In this document: positions 44,126 through 51,136 of the stretch, in pieces
How positions within the stretch are numbered: the first letter of the stretch is position 1
Layout of the letters: the number at the start of each line of letters is the position of its first letter
Source of the DNA: Methylobacterium sp. J-070
GTDB lineage: Bacteria > Pseudomonadota > Alphaproteobacteria > Rhizobiales > Beijerinckiaceae
Direction: 5' to 3'
Assembly: GCF_022829385.1 (NCBI RefSeq)
Contig: NZ_JAKSXX010000246.1
Location: 1-64,000, forward strand
DNA: 64,000 bases
Made by a program: the position numbers and the translations under genes
Notes under the pieces: generated by a model
What the model saw: the letters and a program-made list of their open reading frames with translations, nothing else
Database searches by the model: none
What the model was told of the DNA's origin: nothing

Positions 44126-46546
44126 TCAGCCTCGGAGGGTCGCGCCCGTCCGCCGGGACACCTCGGCGACGATCTTCGCGCTCACGGCCTCGATCTCCGC
44201 GTCGGTGAGGGTCCGCTCCACCGGCTGGAGCCGCACGGCGACCGCCACCGACTTCGAGCCCTCGGGGATGCCGGGGCCCTCATACAGATCGAACACATCG
44301 ACGCCGGTCACGAGCTTGCGCTCGGCGCCCTGGGCGGCCTTCACGATGTCGCCCGCCGGCACGTCGCGGCCGACCACGAAGGCGAAGTCCCGGGACAGGG
44401 GCTGGAACTCCGACAGCACCAGCGCGGGCTTCGCCTTGGTGGGCTTGTGCTTGGGCAACGGCAGCGCGTCGAGGACGATCTCGAAGGCCACGAGGCTGCC
44501 CTTCAGGTCGAGCGCCTGAAGCGTCCGCGGATGCACCTCGCCGAACCAGCCGATCTCGGTCTTCGGCCCGAAGCGCAGGGTTCCGGAGCGGCCGGGATGC
44601 AGCCAGGACGGGCCGCCCGCCGTCACCTGGAGGCCGCCCGTCGGGACCCCGAGGCTGCCGAGCAGGGCGAGGGCGTCGGCCTTGGCGTCGAAGGCGTCCA
44701 CGGTCTCGCTGGCCCCGTCCCAGTGCCGCCCGGCGCCGGACAGGGTGGCGCTGCCGCGGCGAACCGCGGCCGCCCGCACGGTCTGGCCCTCGGGCTCGTC
44801 GGAGGCGAAGCACTGGCCGACCTCGAACAGGGCCACGTCCGGAAAGCCGTGGTCGGCGTTGCGCTGCGCGGCCCGCAGGAGCCCCGGCAGGAGGCTCGGC
44901 CGCATGTCGGACAGTTCCGAGGCGATCGGGTTGGCCAGGACGAGGTCGGCGCCGCCGCCGCCGAACAGAACGGCGTCGGCATGCGGGACGAACGACCAGG
45001 TGACGGCCTCCATCAGGCCCCGGCTCGCCAGGGCCCGCTTGGCCGTGCGGGTGCGCCGCTGCATCACCGTGAGCAGCGGCCGCCCGAGGCCTGCCATCCG
45101 CGGCAGCGGCTTGGCCTCGATGCGATCGAGCCCGGCGATGCGCACGATCTCCTCGACGAGATCGGCCTTGCCCTCCACGTCGGGCCGCCAGGACGGCGTG
45201 AGCACCTTCACCCGGTCGCCCGTTCCCGAGACGTGGAAGCCCAGCGTCTCCAGGATCAGCTTCATCTCGATGCGCGGCACCTCGATCCCGGCGAGGCGGC
45301 GAACCTCGGTCCAGGGGAAGTCGATGATCCGCTCGGCCTCGGGGGGCTCCCCGGCGATCCGCGCCTGGGTCGGCGTGCCGCCGCAGAGATCCACCACCAG
45401 GCGCGTCGCCAGATCGAGGCCGGGCAGGGTGAAGGCCGGATCGACCCCGCGCTCGAAGCGATAGCGCGCGTCGGTGATGATGCCGAGGCGTCGGCCCGAC
45501 TGTGCGATGTTGGCCGGATCCCACAGGGCGGACTCGATCAGCACGTCCGTGGTGCCCGCGTCGCAGCCGGATTCCTGTCCGCCCATGATGCCGGCGATGG
45601 ATTCGACGCCGGACCGGTCGGCGATCACCACGGTGTCGCCGGTGAGCGCGTAGGTGCGGCCGTCGAGGGCCAGCAGGCTCTCGCCGTCGCGCGCCCGCCG
45701 CACGGTGAGCGGCCCCGAGACCTTCGCGGCGTCGAAGACATGCAGCGGACGGCCGCGGTCGAAGGTGACGTAGTTGGTGATGTCGACGAGCGCGTTGATC
45801 GGGCGCAGGCCGATGGCCCGCAGCCGGGCCTGCATCCAGGCCGGCGACGGACCGTTTGTCACGCCGCGCACCAGGCGCAGGGCGAAGAGCGGGCAGAGGT
45901 TCCGGTCGGCCGGTTCGAAGGCCAGCTCGACCTCGACCGGGCAGGGGCCTTCGCCGCGCAGGCCCGGCAGGGTCTCGCGCTTCAGGGTGCCGATCCCGGC
46001 GGCGGCGAGGTCGCGGGCGATGCCGTGGACCGAGGTGCAGTCCGGCCGGTTCGGCGTCAGGTTGATCTCGATGACCGGATCGTCGAGCCCGACATAGAGG
46101 GCGTAAGGCTGGCCGACCGGCGCGTCCGCCGGAAGCTCCAGGATGCCGTCATGATCGTCGCCGAGGCCGAGTTCGGCGCCCGAGCACAGCATGCCGTGGC
46201 TCTCGACGCCCCGGATCGTGCCGACCGACAGGGTGATGTTCTTCCCCGGGACGTAGGTGCCGGGCGGCGCGAAGACCGACACGAGGTCGGCCCGGGCATT
46301 CGGCGCGCCGCAGACCACCTGCACCGGTTCGGCCGCGCCCGTATCCACCGTGCAGACCCGGAGCCGGTCGGCGTTGGGGTGCTGCTCGGCCGTCAGGATC
46401 CGGGCGATCACGTAGGGCTTGAGCGCGGCGGCCTTGTCCTCGACGCCCTCCACCTCCAGGCCGATCCGCGTCAGCGTGTCGGCGATGGTGTCGAGGGAGG
46501 CCTCGGTGTCGAGGTAGTCCTTGAGCCAGGAGAGGGTGAATTTCAT
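44126..46546 (-). CDS. pheT: Phenylalanyl-tRNA synthetase beta subunit
   Basis: The 806 residues show the bacterial order: N-terminal tRNA-binding domain (KPYVIARILTAEQHPNADRL, 40-150), B3/B4 editing domain (NALVDITNYVTFDRGRPLHVFD), B5, a catalytic-like core, and a C-terminal ferredoxin-fold anticodon-binding domain (FQPLSRDFAFVVGRDVPAG). It forms an alpha2-beta2 enzyme with PheS. It is separated from pheS by an 835-base insertion holding two other genes. Confidence 0.97.
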   Translation of the reverse strand: MKFTLSWLKDYLDTEASLDTIADTLTRIGLEVEGVEDKAAALKPYVIARILTAEQHPNADRLRVCTVDTGAAEPVQVVCGAPNARADLVSVFAPPGTYVPGKNITLSVGTIRGVESHGMLCSGAELGLGDDHDGILELPADAPVGQPYALYVGLDDPVIEINLTPNRPDCTSVHGIARDLAAAGIGTLKRETLPGLRGEGPCPVEVELAFEPADRNLCPLFALRLVRGVTNGPSPAWMQARLRAIGLRPINALVDITNYVTFDRGRPLHVFDAAKVSGPLTVRRARDGESLLALDGRTYALTGDTVVIADRSGVESIAGIMGGQESGCDAGTTDVLIESALWDPANIAQSGRRLGIITDARYRFERGVDPAFTLPGLDLATRLVVDLCGGTPTQARIAGEPPEAERIIDFPWTEVRRLAGIEVPRIEMKLILETLGFHVSGTGDRVKVLTPSWRPDVEGKADLVEEIVRIAGLDRIEAKPLPRMAGLGRPLLTVMQRRTRTAKRALASRGLMEAVTWSFVPHADAVLFGGGGADLVLANPIASELSDMRPSLLPGLLRAAQRNADHGFPDVALFEVGQCFASDEPEGQTVRAAAVRRGSATLSGAGRHWDGASETVDAFDAKADALALLGSLGVPTGGLQVTAGGPSWLHPGRSGTLRFGPKTEIGWFGEVHPRTLQALDLKGSLVAFEIVLDALPLPKHKPTKAKPALVLSEFQPLSRDFAFVVGRDVPAGDIVKAAQGAERKLVTGVDVFDLYEGPGIPEGSKSVAVAVRLQPVERTLTDAEIEAVSAKIVAEVSRRTGATLRG

Positions 46547-46569
46547 GGGATCTGTTCTTGTTGCATGCG

Positions 46570-47049
46570 TCAGCGCGCCTTCGTGACGAGAAGGATCGCA
46601 GGTTTCAGTCGGTCTTCCGGCGTAGGCGCTTCGATGCGCTCGACGATCCGCCGGGCCTCCGCAATCTGGCTGAGGGCCCAGCCCTGGCTCACCGGCATGG
46701 CGGAAGACGTGTAGTCGGCGCTGTGTCGCGCTTCCTGAAGATCCTTGAAGAGCGTGCCGATCCGCAGGATGTCGGGCGCAATCCCAGCCGCTTCCTTGCC
46801 GGTCCGGCGCGAGCGCGCGATCCCATGGTCAACCAGGCGATAGACCGGTTCGCGCAGATCCTCCCCCTTGGTCCACACGCCGAACTGGTCCGCGCAGACA
46901 TAGCAAAGCTCGTGGAACGCCGCATGATAGGCGCTGCTCAGCGCCCGGCGCATCGCAGTCTCGCGCAGGTTCTGCCGACCCGTCTGAGCGGCCCGCGTAT
47001 CGGCGGCTTCGAGCAGATCCGCCACCAGCGTGTTCCGCGAACGCGCCAT
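46570..47049 (-). CDS. HEPN-domain-like protein inside the pheS-pheT operon
   Basis: The 159-residue all-helical protein resembles HEPN-domain proteins: RALSSAYHAAFHELCYVCAD (a first helix with R-x6-H at Arg35 and His42), then DLQEARHSADYTSS at about 105-115 and a basic end. The RHxADY motif is common in a HEPN group of unknown role; HEPN proteins are often RNases or nucleotide-transfer targets. Its ATG overlaps the stop of the upstream partner gene (TGATG), and its stop lies 23 bases before the pheT start. It is not a phe enzyme gene. Confidence 0.75.
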   Translation of the reverse strand: MARSRNTLVADLLEAADTRAAQTGRQNLRETAMRRALSSAYHAAFHELCYVCADQFGVWTKGEDLREPVYRLVDHGIARSRRTGKEAAGIAPDILRIGTLFKDLQEARHSADYTSSAMPVSQGWALSQIAEARRIVERIEAPTPEDRLKPAILLVTKAR

Positions 47050-47348
47050 CAGGCCGTCTCCAGCCCGTCATCTCCGAGAACCTCGTCGTCGGCAAAATGT
47101 TTGCGCTGGTAGGGGGAGCGCTCCTCAACGAGATCGAGAAGGCGCCGTAGCAGATCGGCATGCGCGTTCGATATGTCGGTCACGTCGCGCGGATCCACAC
47201 CCGGACGGAAGTACAGCGCCACGAAGAACGAGGGATCACCGTAATGGTCGGGGCCGACTTCGACATCGAGGTGATCGAAACGGTCCGGCCCGAGGGCGCG
47301 GGCGAAGATCTCGTTGGCGACGGACCGGACTTCGGCGTCCTTCAGCAT
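47049..47348 (-). CDS. Partner protein of the HEPN gene
   Basis: The 99-residue protein has an alpha/beta pattern: helix (EVRSVANEIFARALG), strand (HLDVEVGPDH), strand (FFVALYFRPG), helix (ISNAHADLLRRLLDLVEE), and an acidic end. It is not a MNT-type nucleotidyltransferase (no GSxxxG...D). It lies 34 bases after pheS and is translationally coupled to the HEPN gene. Pairs of such genes occur in other alphaproteobacteria, from memory; no function is assigned. Confidence 0.7.
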   Translation of the reverse strand: MLKDAEVRSVANEIFARALGPDRFDHLDVEVGPDHYGDPSFFVALYFRPGVDPRDVTDISNAHADLLRRLLDLVEERSPYQRKHFADDEVLGDDGLETA

Positions 47349-47382
47349 CGTTTGTCTCCTGTGCTGGAGCGCGGCGTGCGGC

Positions 47383-48465
47383 CTAACCCGTCAGGCCGCC
47401 CACGAGACTCGGCACGTCGAGCGGCCGGAAGCCGTAATGGTCGAGCCAGCGGACATCCGCCTCGAAGAATGGCCGCAGGTCCGGCATGCCGTATTTGAGC
47501 ATGGCGATGCGGTCGAGGCCGACCCCGAAGGCGAAGCCCTGCACGGCGTCCGGATCGAGCCCGCAATTGCGCAGCACGTTGGGGTGCACCATCCCGCAGC
47601 CCAGGATCTCCAGCCAGTCGTCGCCCTCGCCGAAGCGGATCTCGCCGCCCTTGCGGGAGCACTGGATGTCCACCTCCGCGGAGGGCTCGGTGAACGGGAA
47701 GAAGGACGGGCGGAAGCGCATCGTCACGCCCTCGACCTCGAAGAACGTCTTGCAGAACTCCTCCAGCACCCATTTCAGGTTGGCGATGTTGGCCGCCTTG
47801 TCGATCACCAGGCCCTCGACCTGATGGAACATCGGCGTGTGGGTCTGGTCGGAATCGTGCCGGTAGGTCCGGCCCGGGATGATCACCCGGATCGGCGGCG
47901 TCTGCGACCGCATGGTCCGCACCTGGACGGGCGACGTGTGGGTCCGCAGGACCTTGCGCTTCCCGTCCCGGTCCGGCGCGAGGAAAAACGTGTCGTGCAT
48001 CTCCCGGGCCGGGTGGCCGGGCGGGAAGTTGAGGGCGGTGAAGTTCAGCTCGTCCGTCTCGATGTCCGGACCCTCGGCCACCGCGAACCCCATGTCGGCG
48101 AAGATCGCCGTGATCTCGTCGATCACCTGCGAGATCGGATGGATCCGGCCGCGCACCTCGGGCGCCTCGCGGACCGGCAGGGTCACGTCGACCCGCTCGG
48201 AGGCGAGACGCGCCTCCAGGGCGGCCTCGGTCAGGGCGGCCTTGCGCGCCGAGACGGCACCCTGCACCCGGTCGCGCAGGCCGTTGATCAGCGGGCCGCG
48301 CTCCTTGCGCTCGTCGGGCGTCATGGCGCCCAGGGTCTTCAGCAGATCCGAGACGCTGCCCTTCTTGCCGAGCGCCGCGACGCGGACCGCGTCGAGGGCC
48401 GCCTCGTCGGACGCCGCGCTCACCTGGGCCAGGAGGTCGCGTTCGAGGGTGTCGAGATCGGTCAT
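47383..48465 (-). CDS. pheS: Phenylalanyl-tRNA synthetase alpha subunit
   Basis: The 360 residues have an N-terminal coiled coil (LERDLLAQVSAASDEAAL) and a class II catalytic core: motif 2 PGRTYRHDSDQTHTPMFHQVEG and motif 3 GFAFGVGLDRIAMLKYG, with FRPSFFPFTEPSAEVD for phenylalanine. The ATG at 48465 is preferred to an upstream one. It follows rplT with a strong hairpin between. Confidence 0.97.
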   Translation of the reverse strand: MTDLDTLERDLLAQVSAASDEAALDAVRVAALGKKGSVSDLLKTLGAMTPDERKERGPLINGLRDRVQGAVSARKAALTEAALEARLASERVDVTLPVREAPEVRGRIHPISQVIDEITAIFADMGFAVAEGPDIETDELNFTALNFPPGHPAREMHDTFFLAPDRDGKRKVLRTHTSPVQVRTMRSQTPPIRVIIPGRTYRHDSDQTHTPMFHQVEGLVIDKAANIANLKWVLEEFCKTFFEVEGVTMRFRPSFFPFTEPSAEVDIQCSRKGGEIRFGEGDDWLEILGCGMVHPNVLRNCGLDPDAVQGFAFGVGLDRIAMLKYGMPDLRPFFEADVRWLDHYGFRPLDVPSLVGGLTG

Positions 48466-48556
48466 CGCTGTCTTCGAGCAGGGTGGGCGGAGTCGGTCGT
48501 GGCGGCGTGCTGTCGCGCGTCGGGCGCCGGGACGCAAGCCGGGCCCCCGGAACGAC

Positions 48557-48589
48557 GAAGGCGCGGCTCCCTGGGAGAGCCGCGCCTTC
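48557..48589 (-). terminator. Hairpin between rplT and pheS, attenuator or terminator
   Basis: A perfect 13-bp stem (48557-48569 against 48577-48589) with a seven-base loop lies 25 bases after the rplT stop and before pheS. It has no T-run. In enterobacteria pheST is attenuated through a phenylalanine leader peptide; no Phe-rich leader ORF was seen here. Confidence 0.5.
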
Positions 48590-48613
48590 CGTACGTCCCG
48601 CCGCGTGCCTGGA

Positions 48614-48991
48614 TCAGGCGGCCTTGGCGGTGGTCTGCGGCAGCGCGGCCTTCGCCTCCTCGACGACGGCGGCGAAGCTCGCCGGCTCGTGGATCGCCAG
48701 CTCCGACAACGCCTTGCGGTCGACGACGATGCCCGACTTGGCCAGGCCGTCGATGAAGCGCGAGTAGGTCAGGCCGTGCTCGCGGACCGCCGCGTTGAGG
48801 CGCTGGATCCAGAGCGCGCGGAACGTGCGCTTCTTGTTCTTGCGGTCGCGGTAGGCATACTGCATGCCCTTCTCGACCGCCTGCTTGGCGATGCGGATCG
48901 TATTCTTGCGCCGGCCGTAATAGCCCTTGGCGGCCTTCAGAACTTTCTTGTGCTTCGCGTGACTGGTCACGCCGCGCTTGACGCGGGCCAT
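48614..48991 (-). CDS. rplT: Ribosomal protein L20
   Basis: The 125-residue large-subunit protein starts ARVKRGVTSHAKHKKVLK and has YYGRRKNTIRIAKQAVEKG, RDRKNKKRTFRALWIQRLNA and LTYSRFIDGL. It binds 23S rRNA early in 50S assembly and can repress its own operon. It lies 50 bases after rpmI. Confidence 0.97.
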   Translation of the reverse strand: MARVKRGVTSHAKHKKVLKAAKGYYGRRKNTIRIAKQAVEKGMQYAYRDRKNKKRTFRALWIQRLNAAVREHGLTYSRFIDGLAKSGIVVDRKALSELAIHEPASFAAVVEEAKAALPQTTAKAA

Positions 48992-49041
48992 CGGTTATCT
49001 CCTGGATTCGACGAAAGACAGTGGCAACGGGTGTCGAAGGC

Positions 49042-49245
49042 CTACCGCGAGTTCGGCAGGAAGTACTTCTTCACGTTGACGGCATCGCCCTCGAACAGGG
49101 TCGTGGTGCCGCGCAGGTTGCGGATCTGCTTGGTCGTCCGCTTGATCATCCCGTGGCGCTTGCCGGCCTGGGCGTACATCACCTTGCCGGTGCCGGTGAT
49201 CTTGAAGCGCTTCTTGGCGCCCGACTTCGTCTTCAACTTGGGCAT
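49042..49245 (-). CDS. rpmI: Ribosomal protein L35
   Basis: The 67 residues begin PKLKTKSGAKKRFKITGTGK and include AGKRHGMIKRTTKQIRNLRG. The ATG at 49245 is the family start; an upstream ATG in frame has no support. It opens the operon with rplT, pheS and pheT; infC is 6.7 kb away on the other strand rather than upstream. Confidence 0.96.
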   Translation of the reverse strand: MPKLKTKSGAKKRFKITGTGKVMYAQAGKRHGMIKRTTKQIRNLRGTTTLFEGDAVNVKKYFLPNSR

Positions 49246-49857
49246 TTGGCTCTCCGTTGCGCGAAACTCCGTCAGGCCGACCCGCGAGGGTCGGAGGAGG
49301 TTCGCGCGCTGATGCTTCTGATGGAGCAGCACGAGCCGCCACGGCAGCCCTATCGGCCGGGCGGTTCGACGCGGTGCGGCTTATGACAGAAAGCCGACGC
49401 GGCGGCAACGGCCGTGCACGGGGCAGGATGGGAGCCCCGGAGATCGAAGGCGCGCCTTCCCCCGTCTGTGTCGGCTGCGATGCCCACGCTCAGGCTTCCG
49501 CGAGCCGTTCCCGTCCTCGTCCCCCAATGCGGGAGGCGGTCCGGGTATGGACTGCGGTCTCTCCGGAAGGGTTTCGACCCTCATCCTGTGCCGCCGGGGG
49601 ACGGGACCTGCGACCGATTCCGCGGCCGTGTTGCGGCGCAGGCTGCGGGGATGCGGCCGCCTCTGCGGACGAGGGCGGGCCGGCCCCGTCCGCCGCGGTG
49701 ATTCGGGGAATGCGGGGACAGCTCCCGCGCTGCACAAAACAGCGCGCGACAGGCGGGGTGCCAGGAACCATAACCTTGGCCGTCTGTTTCATTCATGTCC
49801 CGCTCAGGCCGGCAGGGTTAGACCCCCCGTCAAAGATGGCCAACCAGGAGACACTTC
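49246..49857. other. Divergent 612-base region without a supported gene
   Basis: It must hold the promoter and leader of the rpmI operon and that of the gene at 49858. Frames crossing it lack ribosome sites and family features. I could not identify an L20-type leader structure. The last 100 bases before 49858 are AT-richer. Confidence 0.35.
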
Positions 49858-50988
49858 GTGCGCATTGCCCAGATCGCTCCGTTGTCGGAGGCTGTCCCTC
49901 CGAAGTTCTACGGCGGCACCGAGCGCGTCGTCAGCTGGATTACAGAGGAATTGGTCCGCCAGGGCCACGACGTCACGCTGTTCGCCAGCGGTGACTCCCA
50001 GACCTCCGCGAAACTCGCGGCCTGCACGCCCGAGGGTCTGCGCCTGCTCGGGTACCGCGATCACACCGCCAGCCACCTCGCGATGCTGCATCAGGTGCAT
50101 CGGCGTGCCCACGAATTCGACATCCTGCATTTCCACATCGATCTGCTTCAGTATCCGATGTTCGAGGACTTGAACCACAAGTGCCTCACGACGATGCACG
50201 GCCGCCTCGATGTGCCGGATTTCATGCCGGTCTACCGGACCTTCACGGGCATGCCCCTGGTGTCGATCTCCGACAACCAGCGCCTGCCCATGCCGCCGAC
50301 CTCGAACTGGCTGGCGACGATCCACCACGGCCTGCCGGCCGAGAATTGCCCGTACTACCCGGAGGCCAAGGGCGGCTACCTCGCCTTCCTCGGCCGGATC
50401 TCGCCCGAGAAGCGGCCCGACCGTGCGATCGAGATGGCGATCCGATCCGGCACGCCGCTGAAGATCGCCGCCAAGGTCGACAAGGCCGACCAGGATTACT
50501 GGAATGAGGTCATCGAGCCGATGATCCATCATCCGCTGATCGAGTATATCGGCGAGATCAACGAGGAGCAGAAGAAGGACTTCCTCGGCAACGCCCTGGC
50601 GCTGGCCTTCCCGATCGACTGGCCGGAGCCCTTCGGCCTGGTGATGATCGAGGCGATGTCGGCCGGCACGCCGGTGATCGCCTTCCGCAACGGGTCCGTC
50701 CCGGAGGTCATCAAGGACGGCGTCGGCGGCGTTCTGTGCAACACCATGGACGACGCGGTGGCCGCCGTCGCGCAGGTCAAGGCCATGAGCCGCGCGGGCG
50801 TCCGCCGTCACTTCGAGAGCCAGTTCACCGCCGAGTGCATGGTGACGAAGTACGTCGCCGCCTACGAGGAGCTGCTCGCCCGCGGCGCGGACGTGATCCA
50901 GCTGCCGAAGTCGGGCTTCAAGCCGCAATACGGTGAGGTGAACGGCTCTGCGCGCCCGGCGATCTCCGTCGCCGCCATGCCGGCCTGA
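49858..50988 (+). CDS. Glycosyltransferase family 4
   Basis: The 376 residues start at GTG 49858 with AGGAG eight bases upstream. The N-domain shows IAQIAPLSEAVPPKFYGGTER, the C-domain LAFLGRISPEKRPDRAIEMA and WPEPFGLVMIEAMSAGTPVIAF (E-x7-E). It resembles GT4 enzymes that are paired with a neighbouring amylo-1,6-glucosidase-like gene, as found here. The donor and acceptor are unknown; a glucan or glycoside osmolyte is possible. Confidence 0.87.
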   Translation: MRIAQIAPLSEAVPPKFYGGTERVVSWITEELVRQGHDVTLFASGDSQTSAKLAACTPEGLRLLGYRDHTASHLAMLHQVHRRAHEFDILHFHIDLLQYPMFEDLNHKCLTTMHGRLDVPDFMPVYRTFTGMPLVSISDNQRLPMPPTSNWLATIHHGLPAENCPYYPEAKGGYLAFLGRISPEKRPDRAIEMAIRSGTPLKIAAKVDKADQDYWNEVIEPMIHHPLIEYIGEINEEQKKDFLGNALALAFPIDWPEPFGLVMIEAMSAGTPVIAFRNGSVPEVIKDGVGGVLCNTMDDAVAAVAQVKAMSRAGVRRHFESQFTAECMVTKYVAAYEELLARGADVIQLPKSGFKPQYGEVNGSARPAISVAAMPA

Positions 50989-51064
50989 AGGGCGGCACCG
51001 GGCTTGCGAGACGGGCCCCGACCGGCCTAGCGTCTTAAAGGCGACTCATCCGTAGCGTGGAACA

Positions 51065-51096
51065 GGGCCGCCGCATCACAGCAGATGCGGCGGCCC
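51065..51096 (+). terminator. Hairpin terminator after the glycosyltransferase gene
   Basis: GGGCCGCCGCAT (51065-51076) pairs perfectly with ATGCGGCGGCCC (51085-51096) around an eight-base loop, followed by TCTCGATTC. It lies between the glycosyltransferase and glucosidase genes and may lower rather than stop read-through. Confidence 0.55.
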
Positions 51097-51136
51097 TCTC
51101 GATTCGCACCCCTCATACGACCCGGAGAAGCCCTGC

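Noticed and set aside
44447..46714. Plus-strand open frame of 755 codons over pheT
   Set aside because: Antisense to a fully conserved pheT; rich in Arg, Asp and His with no recognisable domain.
46570..47348. Calling the HEPN pair a classical HEPN-MNT toxin-antitoxin system
   Set aside because: The partner lacks the GSxxxG and paired Asp motif of MNT proteins, so only a HEPN-containing cassette is claimed.
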